From positions 1 to 10,313 of the forward strand of contig JASLEW010000559.1 in the NCBI GenBank assembly GCA_030150965.1: a stretch of DNA of 10,313 bases, in the 5' to 3' direction. This document shows, in pieces, positions 1 through 6,502 of this stretch (position 1 is the stretch's first letter; the number at the start of each line of letters is the position of its first letter). The notes beneath the pieces are model-generated. The model was not told where the DNA came from. It ran no database searches and worked only from the letters and a program-made list of their open reading frames with translations. Origin of the DNA: Thermoanaerobaculia bacterium (GTDB taxonomy: Bacteria; Acidobacteriota; Thermoanaerobaculia; Multivoradales; UBA5704). A program made the translations under genes and the position numbers.

Positions 1-246
1 CCCGCGGAGCGCCCCACCCTCGCCGACGTGCACGAGCGCCTAGCCGCCCTCGCCGACACCGTCGGGCTCGGCGATGCCGCGCCGACCGCCCAGGCGGCAG
101 CGGCGTTCGACACCGCGCGCGCCGACCTCGACCAGCTGCTCGCCTCGTGGTCGGCGCTCCGCACCGGCGGCATCGCGGCGCTCGACCGCCGATTGCGCGT
201 GGCCGGAAAGGCGGCGCTGACCGTGGACGGCGCGGTTCCGCCCTGA
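1..246 (+). CDS. C-terminal fragment of a probable sortilin/BNR-repeat (VPS10-like) protein
   Basis: The reading frame is open from base 1 and ends at TGA 244-246, so this is the last 81 residues of a gene that begins outside the window. It is Ala/Leu/Asp-rich and helical. It contains a segment of the type APTAQ...F...R.DLDQLLASWSAL, then a Leu/Arg-rich stretch and a loose tail. From memory this resembles the helical C-terminal tail of large exported BNR/VPS10 'sortilin-like' glycosyl-hydrolase-type proteins common in Acidobacteriota and related phyla, which end with a segment of the form 'W..L...DL..LN..L...GL'. No propeller repeat or catalytic residue lies in the visible part, so the family assignment rests only on this tail. 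The GTG at 28 is an internal valine, not a start. The gene converges with the toxin gene on the minus strand. Confidence 0.5.
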   Translation, partial: PAERPTLADVHERLAALADTVGLGDAAPTAQAAAAFDTARADLDQLLASWSALRTGGIAALDRRLRVAGKAALTVDGAVPP

Positions 247-256
247 GCGGCCGAAG
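242..256 (+). repeat. 15-bp direct repeat over a stop codon, copy 1
   Basis: CCTGAGCGGCCGAAG occurs here and again at 4645-4659. In both places it contains the TGA stop codon of the upstream plus-strand gene. The match is exact over 15 bp. In DNA this GC-rich a single chance 15-mer repeat in 10 kb is not surprising; the shared position over two stop codons is the notable part. Confidence 0.6.
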
Positions 257-302
257 CACCTTCGACCTTGCGGCAGCCGGAGACGTGGAAGGTCCGCCGC
301 TC
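245..302. terminator. Nested inverted repeats after the first gene, possible terminator
   Basis: GAGCGG (245-250) pairs with CCGCTC (297-302). Inside lie a short hairpin, CGAAG-CAC-CTTCG (252-264), and a second stem, GACCTT (264-269) with AAGGTC (289-294). The parts could fold as a small three-way junction directly over the stop codon of the first gene. There is no U-tract on either strand, so a terminator role between the two converging genes is inferred from position only. Confidence 0.3.
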
Positions 303-374
303 AGGAAGCGATGCCGGCCCAGGCAGCTGCGGCAGCCCGGCCGCGGCCAGTCGTCTACCTCCCTTATGGCCACA

Positions 375-758
375 TCAGCCGTCGGGGACGGACGGCGGCT
401 GGATGAAGCGATATCCGTAGGCGAAGGGAGAGTCCTCCAGAGCGATTCGCTCGATGGCCTCCGCCGCTTCGCCGATGGTCATCCGGTCTCTGTGGCGCTG
501 AGGCCAGCACAGCATGCCGGGGGACCGACCATCCTGTTCCCGATGTTGCCGTGGCCGCCACAGCGCCCTCTCGTCGCTCGACAGAACGATGTAGCCGTGC
601 CTGCTGGCGTAGGAGAAGACCAGTTCGTCGTCAGCGCCGGGCCCCAGATCGGGTTTGAGATCGACGACCCGTACCACCACCCACCCGCGTTGCTGCAATG
701 CCTGAACGAGCGACTTTGGGACGTGCTCGTCCACAAGGAGCGGAAAGCGGCCAGCCAT
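375..758 (-). CDS. DUF5615 PIN-like toxin of a DUF433/DUF5615 pair
   Basis: This 127-residue protein begins with a hydrophobic strand leading into an acidic pair (residues 7-13, LLVDEHV; D10 and E11). It continues with a helix and strand around Q19-D33, then GADDELVFSYASRHGYIVLSSD (41-62). The acidic residues D10, D43/D44/E45 and D62 are placed as in Mut7-C/PIN-like nuclease folds, which bind metal and cleave RNA. The tail (79-107) has the PGML..PQ..R..TIGE.....IERI pattern usual for DUF5615. The COG4634 family with COG2442 (DUF433) was predicted computationally to be a type II toxin-antitoxin pair; an RNase activity here is inferred. The gene starts 8 bp after the antitoxin stop, so the two are surely co-transcribed. 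No strong Shine-Dalgarno is visible, which suggests translational coupling. Confidence 0.85.
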   Translation of the reverse strand: MAGRFPLLVDEHVPKSLVQALQQRGWVVVRVVDLKPDLGPGADDELVFSYASRHGYIVLSSDERALWRPRQHREQDGRSPGMLCWPQRHRDRMTIGEAAEAIERIALEDSPFAYGYRFIQPPSVPDG

Positions 759-766
759 GCGGCAGG

Positions 767-1066
767 TCAGCGGCGGGTCCGTGTCCGTTCCATCTCGGCC
801 TGCCGCCCGAGTTGAGCGTCCTCAGCGATCGCGGTATCGATCTCGTCCTGGTGGTCGTAGTAGTAAGCGAGAGCGGCATGCAGCTCGCTGCAGGTCAAAG
901 TGCGGGACGAGAAGTAATTGAGCAGCTCGTCGTCAGGCACACCGATCCGCCGAGCGGCGACGATATCCATGACCCGCACGCGGGTGCCGGCGACGCAAGG
1001 ACGGCCGCTCATCACTTGCGGCTGCACCGAGATGTGAGGATACGTGAGGCCGGGGAGCGTAGCCAT
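767..1066 (-). CDS. DUF433 family antitoxin
   Basis: This 99-residue protein shows the full DUF433 (COG2442) pattern: an N-terminal strand with ISVQPQVMSGRPCVAGTRV (13-31), then VMDIVAARRIGVPDDELLNYF (a winged-helix/HTH-like segment), then the helix that ends AALAYYYDHQDEID (64-77). Proteins of this family act as small DNA-binding antitoxins that neutralise the adjacent DUF5615 nuclease and are expected to autorepress the operon. The ATG at 1066 is preceded by GAGGTAAGG about 10 nt upstream, a good ribosome binding site. The gene follows the YdeI-like gene by 60 bp and precedes the toxin by 8 bp. I cannot tell whether it has its own promoter in that 60-bp gap; no clear -35/-10 pair is visible there. 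Confidence 0.88.
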   Translation of the reverse strand: MATLPGLTYPHISVQPQVMSGRPCVAGTRVRVMDIVAARRIGVPDDELLNYFSSRTLTCSELHAALAYYYDHQDEIDTAIAEDAQLGRQAEMERTRTRR

Positions 1067-1126
1067 AGCACCACTACCTTACCTCAACCAACCACACCGC
1101 ATCCTCACCGACGACCGAATCTGCTG

Positions 1127-1498
1127 CTACCGAAGCTCCGGCGGCCTGGCGGTCTCCTGTGCTCCGGCTTCATCCTGCGGCGGGCCTTTGGCCAGGCCCG
1201 CCGGCGCCAGGCGGCCGGCGGCGAGGAGCTCCGCGTAGCGCCGCAGGTTGCTCTCCGACCACTTGCTGCGCGGCTTCCTGGGCGTGAACTTCCTGGCGTA
1301 GGTGTCGTCGTCGATGCGGCGCACCAGGCTGTCGATCCAGCCGAAGCAGAGCGCCTCCTCGACCGCCTGGCCGAGATCCACGTTGGGGCGGCCGGTGTGC
1401 GCCTTGTAGAACAGCAGCCAGACCTCGGTCTCCGCGTCGTGGTGGGCGGCGAGCCACTGCCGCCAGGCGGCGCGGTCCGCGGCGTGGAAGGTCCGCAC
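1127..1498 (-). CDS. YdeI/OmpD-associated-like protein, C-terminally truncated
   Basis: This 123-residue protein matches the N-terminal half of the YdeI (bacteriocin-protection-like, COG4430) family. It has W.QWLAAHHDAETEVWLLFYKAHTG in the first 36 residues, then VEEALCFGWIDSLVRRIDDD (46-65), FTPRKPRSKWSESN (71-84) and GRLAPAGL (95-102). Family members I know run on for about 70-80 more residues with a helical C-terminal domain (OmdA type). Here the protein stops after a short, unconserved tail, so it is probably a truncated or decayed copy. The function of the family is poorly defined; some members are linked to bacteriocin or antimicrobial resistance. The start is GTG at 1498, one base after the oxygenase TGA (TGA-G-GTG), so translation is likely coupled to the oxygenase. 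An untruncated short subfamily remains possible. Confidence 0.75.
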   Translation of the reverse strand: MRTFHAADRAAWRQWLAAHHDAETEVWLLFYKAHTGRPNVDLGQAVEEALCFGWIDSLVRRIDDDTYARKFTPRKPRSKWSESNLRRYAELLAAGRLAPAGLAKGPPQDEAGAQETARPPELR

Positions 1499-1499
1499 C

Positions 1500-2597
1500 T
1501 CAGCTCTTGAGGCCGATCTCGCGCAGGCGCTCGTCGAGCAGCGCCGCGGCGGTGGCCGGCGGGAAGCGGGCCGGCCGCTCCGGCGAGACGAAGCGCGGCA
1601 GCACCGAGAGGTCGCAGTCGGGGTAGGGATGGACGAAGAACGGCAGCGAGAAGCGCTCGCGCCCGGCCGTCTCGCCCGCCCGCGGCGGCGGCACGACGAC
1701 GCGGTGGGTCGCCGCGGGGACCACGCCGTTGGTCACCCGGCAGAGCATGTCGCCGGCATCGACCACGATCTGCCCGGGCGCCGCCGCCACCGGCAGCCAG
1801 GTGCCGTCGCGGCGGCGGAGCTCCAGCCCCTCGTCGGTGGCGGCGCAGAGCAGGGTGATGAGGTTGATGTCCTCGTGCGGTGCGGCGCGCAACGCCGGCA
1901 TGGACGCTCCGGCGGGGTCCCGGCCGGGGGGAGCGGCGGCCGGGAGGCTCGGCGAGGCCGGGTGAGCTGCCTGCGCCGTCTGGACGGGCGGAGCCGGCGG
2001 GGCCGGCGGCGGCAAGGGTGACGGCGCCGGGAGCGGCGGGTAATGCAGGATGCGCAGCACGCTGTTGCCGCCGCGCGTCATCGCCGCGAAGGTCTCCTCG
2101 GGCAGCTCGAAGTGCTCGGCCAGCGCCATCAGCAGCAGCTCGGCCACCCGCTCCAGCTCGTGGAAGAGGGCGAGCGTCGGCTGGCGCAGCTCGGGGATCT
2201 CGCGCGGCCAGACGTTCGGCGGATAGGCGGCGTGCAGCGGATGACCGGCCGGCAGCTCCTGGCCGACGTGCCAGAACTCCTTGAGGTCCGGCGCCGGATG
2301 GTCCCGGGCATGCTCGACGCCGAACGGCGTGAAGCCGCGGCTGCCGCCCTCGCTGCCGGCGTAGCGCCGCTTGGCCGCGTCGTCGAGCGCGAAGAAGCGC
2401 CGCCACAGGGCGTAGGTGTCGGCGATCAGCTGCCGGTCCACGCCGTGCCCCTCGACGACCACGAAACCGAGGTCGGTGAGCGCGCGGCCCAGCGTGGCGA
2501 TGCCGCAGGAGCGCAGCGAGGTGTCGCAGGAGGTGTAGTCCGACAGATCGAAGGTCGGAACGGTCGGAGCGGTCGAGGCGGTCGTGGACGAGCCCAT
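1500..2597 (-). CDS. Isopenicillin-N-synthase-like Fe(II)/2-oxoglutarate oxygenase
   Basis: The 365-residue protein has the two parts of this family. The DIOX_N-type N-terminus carries LGRALTDLGFVVVEGHGV (36-53) and, further on, FW.VG and LHAAYPPNVWP. The jelly-roll oxygenase domain carries the iron ligands H241 and D243 (APHEDINLITLL) and H298 (AATHRV). R315 with S317 (RFSLPFF) is the expected 2-oxoglutarate-binding pair. All catalytic residues are present, so an active soluble oxygenase is likely; the substrate cannot be read from the sequence. Residues about 191-236, between HYPPLP and the HED motif, form a Pro/Ala-rich low-complexity insert that relatives lack. The ATG at 2597 follows an AAGGGGA ribosome binding site by 7 nt. 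The gene is divergent from the AmpG-like gene and is first in the minus-strand cluster. Confidence 0.88.
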   Translation of the reverse strand: MGSSTTASTAPTVPTFDLSDYTSCDTSLRSCGIATLGRALTDLGFVVVEGHGVDRQLIADTYALWRRFFALDDAAKRRYAGSEGGSRGFTPFGVEHARDHPAPDLKEFWHVGQELPAGHPLHAAYPPNVWPREIPELRQPTLALFHELERVAELLLMALAEHFELPEETFAAMTRGGNSVLRILHYPPLPAPSPLPPPAPPAPPVQTAQAAHPASPSLPAAAPPGRDPAGASMPALRAAPHEDINLITLLCAATDEGLELRRRDGTWLPVAAAPGQIVVDAGDMLCRVTNGVVPAATHRVVVPPPRAGETAGRERFSLPFFVHPYPDCDLSVLPRFVSPERPARFPPATAAALLDERLREIGLKS

Positions 2598-2876
2598 GCG
2601 CGGTCCCCTTCCCGGCCGTGGCCGCCTTCAGCGGCGCGGTCAGGCGAACGCCGGCGATGCTATCAGCTACCCCGCCGCCGCTGCCGGGGATCGTCCCGCC
2701 GCCGTGGCGCGGACAGCGTTCAACCTCGCCCCCTTCGCCGCTTCGAGGCGGCGCCGCGCGCTTCCGCGGCCCCCGAGGTGCCGAGCGCCTCTGCTGCCGA
2801 ACGCCGCCGGCGATGTAAGCTCCGCCTACCGCCGGCCGGCCCACCCTGCGCCAGGCGCGCGCGGCGAGGACCTCCC
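2598..2876. promoter_or_regulatory. Divergent intergenic region between oxygenase and AmpG-like genes
   Basis: The 279 bp between two divergent starts must hold both promoters. The only relatively AT-rich patch is around 2655-2672, where GATGCTATCAGCTA offers weak -10-like hexamers on both strands (TATCAG on plus, TAGCAT on minus). No convincing -35 accompanies either. I see no gene or other structure here. The plus reading frame stays open through this region but shows no protein-like content and no ribosome binding site before the GTG at 2877. Confidence 0.35.
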
Positions 2877-4649
2877 GTGTCCAAGCTGTCCGAGCCCACC
2901 GCACCTCCTGCCGGCAACGAGGCGCTCCCGAGAGGCGGCGCCGCTGCCTCGGTGCCCGCGGAAACTGGCGCCGCTGTCACGGCGCAGGGGGAGGGCGGCA
3001 GCGCCGCCAAAGCCCTCGGCGACGAGGCTGCCGCGTCCCCCCGGCGCCGGCCGGGCACCCTCCACAGCCTGTCGCAGGCGATGCGCTCGTGGCGCACGGC
3101 GTCGGTGGTGCTGCTGTCGTTCTCTTCCGGGCTGCCCCTGGGGCTGGTGTGGATCGCGATCCCCGACTGGATGCGCAAGATCGGCATCGACATCCGCATC
3201 GTCGGGCTGATCACCCTGGCGCAGGCGCCGTGGACCTTCAAGTTCCTCTGGTCGCCGCTGATGGACCGCTACACGCCGCCGCTGCTCGCGGCGCTGGGCC
3301 GCCGCCGCGGCTGGGCGGCGGTCGCCCAGGTCGCCCTCTGCGCCCTGACCCTGGCGTTGGTCGGCGCCGGCAATCACCCCGACACGCCGTGGGTGGTCGC
3401 CGCCCTGGCGCTCGCCATCGCCTTCGCCTCGGCGAGCCAGGACATCGCCATCGACGCCTACGCCGTGGACGTGCTGCGCCCCGACGAGCAGGCGGTGGCG
3501 GTGGGGGCGCGCACCGCCGTGTACCGCATGGCGATGATGGCCGCCGGCGGGCTGGCGATCACCGCCGCCGGCGCGCTCTCCTGGCCGGTGGTCAACGCGA
3601 TCCTGGCGCTGCTCTACCTGCCGATGCTGGTGGTGACCTGGAGGGCGCCCGAGCCCGAGCGGGTGCCGCCGGCGCCGCGCACGCTGCGCGACGCGGTCTG
3701 GCTGCCCTTCGTCAGCTTCCTGTCCCGGCCCCGGGCGCTCGCCATCCTGGGCTTCGTGATCCTCTACCGCCTCTCCGACAACCTGGCGCAATCGCTCCAG
3801 CGGCCGTTCCTGGTCGAGATGGGATACAGCGACTTCGACCGCGGCTTCGCGCTCTCGACCATCGGCCTCGTCTGCACGCTCCTCGGCACCTTCCTGGGCG
3901 GCGCCGCCACCACCCCGCTGGGCCTCGGCCGCGCGCTGTGGGTCTTCGGCGTGCTGCAGGCGTTCGCCAACCTGGGCTACGTGGTGCTGTCGCTGGCCGG
4001 CGGCGTCAACCGTCCGCTGTTCTACGGCGCCATCGGCTTCGAGACGCTGGCGGCCGGCCTCGGCATGGGGGCGCTGGCGGTGCTCCTCCTGCGCATGACG
4101 CAGAAGCGCTTCTCCGCCGTCCAGTACGCGCTCTTCTCCAGCCTCTTCGGCCTCGCCCGCATCGTCGCCGGCCCGATCTGCGGCTTCGCCGTGGACGCGG
4201 TCGGCTGGACGGCCTTCTTCTGGTTCGCCATCGCCGCCGGGCTGCCCGGGCTGCTGCTGCTCCTCCGCTTCGCGCCGTGGAGCGCCCGCGAGCCCTTCCT
4301 GGAGGATGAGCCGGCGGAACCCGAGACGGCCGCGCCGCCGGCCGGCGCGCCCCTTCGCCCGTCGCAGCTCGCCGCGCGGGCGGCGGCCGGCGCCCTGGGC
4401 GGCGGCGCGCTCGCCGCCCTGATCGCCGCTCTCCTCGCCGCGCTCAAGGCCACGCGCGCCTCCGCCGGCCACCCCGCCCACGCCTTCGACCTCGTGGCGC
4501 CGCTGCGCGCCCTGGCCGCCCCCGCCCGCATCGCCGACTGGCTCACCCTGGGCGGCATCGCCGCCTGCGCCGTGGTCTGCGGCCTCTTCGCCGCCGCGGT
4601 GACCGCCGCCCGCCACGGCGCCGGACGCGGGGCGGCCCTGCCGGCCTGA
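2877..4649 (+). CDS. ampG: AmpG-like muropeptide permease (MFS)
   Basis: This 590-residue inner-membrane transporter resembles AmpG, which imports GlcNAc-anhydroMurNAc muropeptides for cell-wall recycling. Diagnostic stretches are SGLPLGLVW (84-92), QAPWTFKFLWSPLMDRYTPP (116-135) with GRRRGW after it, and SASQDIAIDAYAVDVL (185-200). About 12 hydrophobic helices lie between residues 74 and 465, followed by a polar loop (470-497) and two more helices (about 505-525 and 553-577). A 14-helix, roughly 590-residue layout fits the longer AmpG proteins such as the Pseudomonas one, as I recall it. The first 65 residues are an Ala/Pro/Glu-rich cytosolic tail. I chose the GTG at 2877 because GAGGA (2866-2870) lies 6 nt before it; the open frame further upstream is non-coding in character. 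No ampC- or ampR-like gene is in the window, so the exact substrate is inferred. Confidence 0.85.
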   Translation: MSKLSEPTAPPAGNEALPRGGAAASVPAETGAAVTAQGEGGSAAKALGDEAAASPRRRPGTLHSLSQAMRSWRTASVVLLSFSSGLPLGLVWIAIPDWMRKIGIDIRIVGLITLAQAPWTFKFLWSPLMDRYTPPLLAALGRRRGWAAVAQVALCALTLALVGAGNHPDTPWVVAALALAIAFASASQDIAIDAYAVDVLRPDEQAVAVGARTAVYRMAMMAAGGLAITAAGALSWPVVNAILALLYLPMLVVTWRAPEPERVPPAPRTLRDAVWLPFVSFLSRPRALAILGFVILYRLSDNLAQSLQRPFLVEMGYSDFDRGFALSTIGLVCTLLGTFLGGAATTPLGLGRALWVFGVLQAFANLGYVVLSLAGGVNRPLFYGAIGFETLAAGLGMGALAVLLLRMTQKRFSAVQYALFSSLFGLARIVAGPICGFAVDAVGWTAFFWFAIAAGLPGLLLLLRFAPWSAREPFLEDEPAEPETAAPPAGAPLRPSQLAARAAAGALGGGALAALIAALLAALKATRASAGHPAHAFDLVAPLRALAAPARIADWLTLGGIAACAVVCGLFAAAVTAARHGAGRGAALPA

Positions 4650-4659
4650 GCGGCCGAAG
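4645..4659 (+). repeat. 15-bp direct repeat over a stop codon, copy 2
   Basis: This is the second exact copy of CCTGAGCGGCCGAAG (first at 242-256). It spans the TGA stop of the AmpG-like gene. The sequence after it differs from copy 1 and lacks the CTTCG arm that lets copy 1 form a small hairpin. Confidence 0.6.
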
Positions 4660-4823
4660 ACACCCGAAGGGGCGTAGGGAAGAGACACAGGCACGACGCG
4701 CGGTGCCCCCGGCAGCGTGCTGCAACCTGTGCCGCGCGGTTGCCATCTGATCGATGCACGAGCCCCGGCGGTCACCCCGCTCCAATAGTCAGGCAGCGCG
4801 GGCCGATGTCGGTAGTAGCGGTC

Positions 4824-4844
4824 TAGCAAGTCTATATATTGCTA
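4824..4844. promoter_or_regulatory. AT-rich inverted repeat upstream of the membrane-protein promoter
   Basis: TAGCAA (4824-4829) and TTGCTA (4839-4844) are exact inverted arms around a 9-bp AT-rich spacer. The element sits just upstream of the -35 box at 4857. That arrangement would suit a binding site for a dimeric regulator, though it could also be a mark of the island's edge. There is no other copy that I can see in the window. Confidence 0.4.
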
Positions 4845-4856
4845 TACGTCATTCCC

Positions 4857-4885
4857 TTGACAATCTCGCCACCAACTCCTACGCT
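4857..4885 (+). promoter_or_regulatory. Sigma70-type promoter for the orphan membrane protein
   Basis: A perfect -35 hexamer TTGACA (4857-4862) is followed after 17 bp by TACGCT (4880-4885), which keeps the first two and last bases of the -10 consensus. Transcription would start near 4892, giving a leader of about 70 nt before the preferred ATG at 4963. It is the best promoter match I found in the window. Confidence 0.55.
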
Positions 4886-4962
4886 TTTCGAATTCGCGCC
4901 CCTTCTTTGGCGCCAACATAATGATAACATTTGCTACTTCGCTGTCAATGGAGACACCCCCT

Positions 4963-6096
4963 ATGGAAGCAGAGGAGAAAAAACCTAGCCTTGACACCTT
5001 TGGCCACTGGCTGACCTCGAACAAGGTGCTCGGCAGAAAGTTGCTAAGCGTGGCCGGTGTCGCTGGCCTCCTGGTCTCCTTGCATGGATTAAAAATGCTA
5101 CCCCCGCTGATGGAGACCGGTGACCTACCTTCACTCATTGACAAATGGAACGACCAGTTGATGCACAATGCCAATATGAACAGCGCCTTTCTTCATCTCC
5201 TGCAAGCACTTGTTTGCCTGGTTCTCGTGATTTTAACTCGCGAGCCGAGTGAGGATGAAGTCAAGAAACTCTACCAGGGCGCCACGCAGTCAAGCCAATC
5301 ACAACCCTCTCCTCAGGGTACAATTATCAGTCGATTCAAAGAACGGGTCTTTCCAAATCTCGAGTCTGTCCCATTGGCAGGCGCGTATAGAGCGTACATT
5401 CGGATTCATGTGTTGCTGTCCGTCGTCTTTGGCGCCTGGTTTCTCTACTACGCCACAGTCGGCCTTGGGCAACTTATTCTCAGAGGCGCAGCCGCTTCTG
5501 ACGAACACTATTTCTTCTCCACCGCGTTCGACGTATGGAACTCTGTCGCGCTGTTCTGGCTCTACATAGAGCTCTCGAATATCACGGTCCGACCCGAGCA
5601 GAGCGGAAGCGAAGGAGATGAAGCTCATCGCTCATTTCTCAATGCACGCGCCCACCGCTGGCTCGCAGTCTTAATCGGCATCGGCACAACCCTTGCCGCA
5701 TTTATGCTATCGTTTCCAGGCGGCGCCTTAGCGAGTATCGGATTCTGGCGAATGACGCTCTCTTTTGTCTGCTCAAGCTTCGCCGGAGTCTCCTTCGCCC
5801 TTGTTGTCGGTTGCATGTCAAGGCGCCTCCTCAGTCCAGGTCCGATCTTTCTCGCTACCCTGTATTTCTACTCCATGTTACAGCTGACTGGTGTTTCATT
5901 TGCCGACCAGAATCACCCGTGGATGGAAGTCGCCGCCACCTCACTGGCTCTGCCGCTTAAAGTCCTCTTCTGGCTTGTCTTCATGTGGTCTTTCCAGTCC
6001 GGAAGGATGGAACAGTATGTCCGAGAGACAAGAATGGCCATGGGAGCTGCCGCACCAATTAGCGATGCCCCAGCTGCATCAAGCGTCACTTCTTAG
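4963..6096 (+). CDS. Orphan polytopic membrane protein, low GC, family not recognised
   Basis: This 377-residue protein has an acidic/basic N-terminus (MEAEEKKP) and about seven or eight hydrophobic segments, near residues 25-43, 75-92, 147-172, 186-204, 233-252, 258-284, 294-312 and 322-343. Polar loops lie at 93-145 (Ser/Gln-rich around 108-119) and 206-231, and the tail (344-377) is hydrophilic then Ala/Ser-rich. I recognise no transporter, enzyme or sensor motif. I chose ATG 4963 because GGAG (4950-4953) lies 9 nt upstream; the in-frame ATGs at 4921 and 4948 have no ribosome binding site. Two 60-base samples count as 47% and 55% GC, far below the roughly 80% sampled in its upstream neighbour, and codons such as TTA, AGA, ATA and ATT are frequent. 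This suggests acquisition by transfer. It stands alone, with its own promoter. Confidence 0.75.
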   Translation: MEAEEKKPSLDTFGHWLTSNKVLGRKLLSVAGVAGLLVSLHGLKMLPPLMETGDLPSLIDKWNDQLMHNANMNSAFLHLLQALVCLVLVILTREPSEDEVKKLYQGATQSSQSQPSPQGTIISRFKERVFPNLESVPLAGAYRAYIRIHVLLSVVFGAWFLYYATVGLGQLILRGAAASDEHYFFSTAFDVWNSVALFWLYIELSNITVRPEQSGSEGDEAHRSFLNARAHRWLAVLIGIGTTLAAFMLSFPGGALASIGFWRMTLSFVCSSFAGVSFALVVGCMSRRLLSPGPIFLATLYFYSMLQLTGVSFADQNHPWMEVAATSLALPLKVLFWLVFMWSFQSGRMEQYVRETRMAMGAAAPISDAPAASSVTS

Positions 6097-6178
6097 GATC
6101 TCGCCAGCCGGCCGGTCAGGGTTGCAAAAACGGAGCTGTTGCTTGGGTTAGCCATTTCTTGATGTTTTCCGCCGGGCT

Positions 6179-6191
6179 GCGGTGACACCGC
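6179..6191. repeat. Perfect 13-bp palindrome
   Basis: GCGGTG-A-CACCGC reads the same on both strands around one central base. It lies between the low-GC membrane-protein gene and the HNH gene. It could be an operator or part of a degraded mobile element end; nothing nearby decides between these. Confidence 0.4.
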
Positions 6192-6477
6192 CGTAGAAGA
6201 TCCGGTCGTGGAGCCCACCGGGCTAGGGCGGCACCGACAATCCGCTCTACCAGGAGGTCTTCGCAGCCAGGAGCCTCCTTTCCTTCCTTTTGGCAGAGGG
6301 GGCTTGACAACGTTTCTTGAGCCATTCCCGCGCTGATCTCAGGTCTCTCCTGAAAGGGCACCAGAAGGCGACCGGCAGCCTGCGGGAGCCGCGATCTCGC
6401 GGCGGGTGCCCTGGGGTCCCTCAATGCCCGCCGATCGCCCCGCCTGGGCTCGCCAAGAGGGCGGAAAATCGTGGGTT

Positions 6478-6483
6478 TACAAT
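6478..6483 (+). promoter_or_regulatory. Possible -10 box of the HNH gene
   Basis: TACAAT matches five of six bases of the sigma70 -10 consensus and lies 20 bp before the ATG at 6503. The start point would fall near 6490, leaving just enough leader for the purine-rich ribosome binding site. No good -35 hexamer is visible at the right distance, so the call is weak. Confidence 0.3.
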
Positions 6484-6502
6484 CAGTTGGGGAGGAGAGA
6501 AT

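Larger units (their letters stand above)
4650..4962. other. 313-bp intergenic region and left edge of the low-GC island
   Basis: The first 130 bp are still GC-rich and hold only short inverted repeats, such as GGCAC...GTGCC near 4691-4708 and CAGC-GT-GCTG near 4713-4722; none has a U-tract. Composition then drops from about 4820 onward, where an inverted repeat and a promoter for the following membrane-protein gene are annotated separately. I see no gene in this stretch on either strand. Confidence 0.5.
6097..6502. other. 406-bp region without a definable gene
   Basis: The composition is intermediate between the low-GC island and the flanking genome. It contains a perfect 13-bp palindrome (6179-6191), AGCCC-ACC-GGGCT near 6213-6225 and a weak hairpin AGGAGG/CCTCCT (6252-6257 with 6274-6279) followed by a pyrimidine-rich run. 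On the minus strand a short open frame (about 6325-6116) ends in a protein-like stretch with ENIKKWL. Open pieces in other minus frames raise the possibility of a decayed gene, but I cannot identify a family. The plus frame of the HNH gene is open back to 6317, without a ribosome binding site. Confidence 0.45.

Noticed and set aside
2043..2876. In-frame upstream extension of the AmpG-like gene
   Set aside because: The extension overlaps the oxygenase gene antisense, has no protein-like content, and a good ribosome binding site supports GTG 2877 as the start.
1105..2904. Minus-strand open frame of 599 codons overlapping the oxygenase and YdeI genes
   Set aside because: It is Arg/Ala/Pro-rich shadow translation of a GC-rich region. 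The real genes in the other frame carry complete conserved motifs.
2826..4829. Minus-strand open frame of 667 codons opposite the AmpG-like gene
   Set aside because: It is a composition shadow rich in Gly, Arg and Glu without domain motifs; the opposite strand encodes a recognisable transporter.
6252..6279. AGGAGG/CCTCCT hairpin as terminator of the membrane-protein gene
   Set aside because: The stem is only 6 bp with a 16-nt loop, lies over 150 bp past the stop codon, and the following run is mixed pyrimidine, not U.
6116..6325. Small minus-strand open frame ending with ENIKKWL...
   Set aside because: It has no clear ribosome binding site and no recognised family. It is kept only as a hint of a decayed gene in the gene-less stretch.
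6304..6332. TTGACA at 6304 as -35 of the HNH gene
   Set aside because: There is no -10-like hexamer at 16-18 bp spacing; the position 17 bp on reads CCCGCG.
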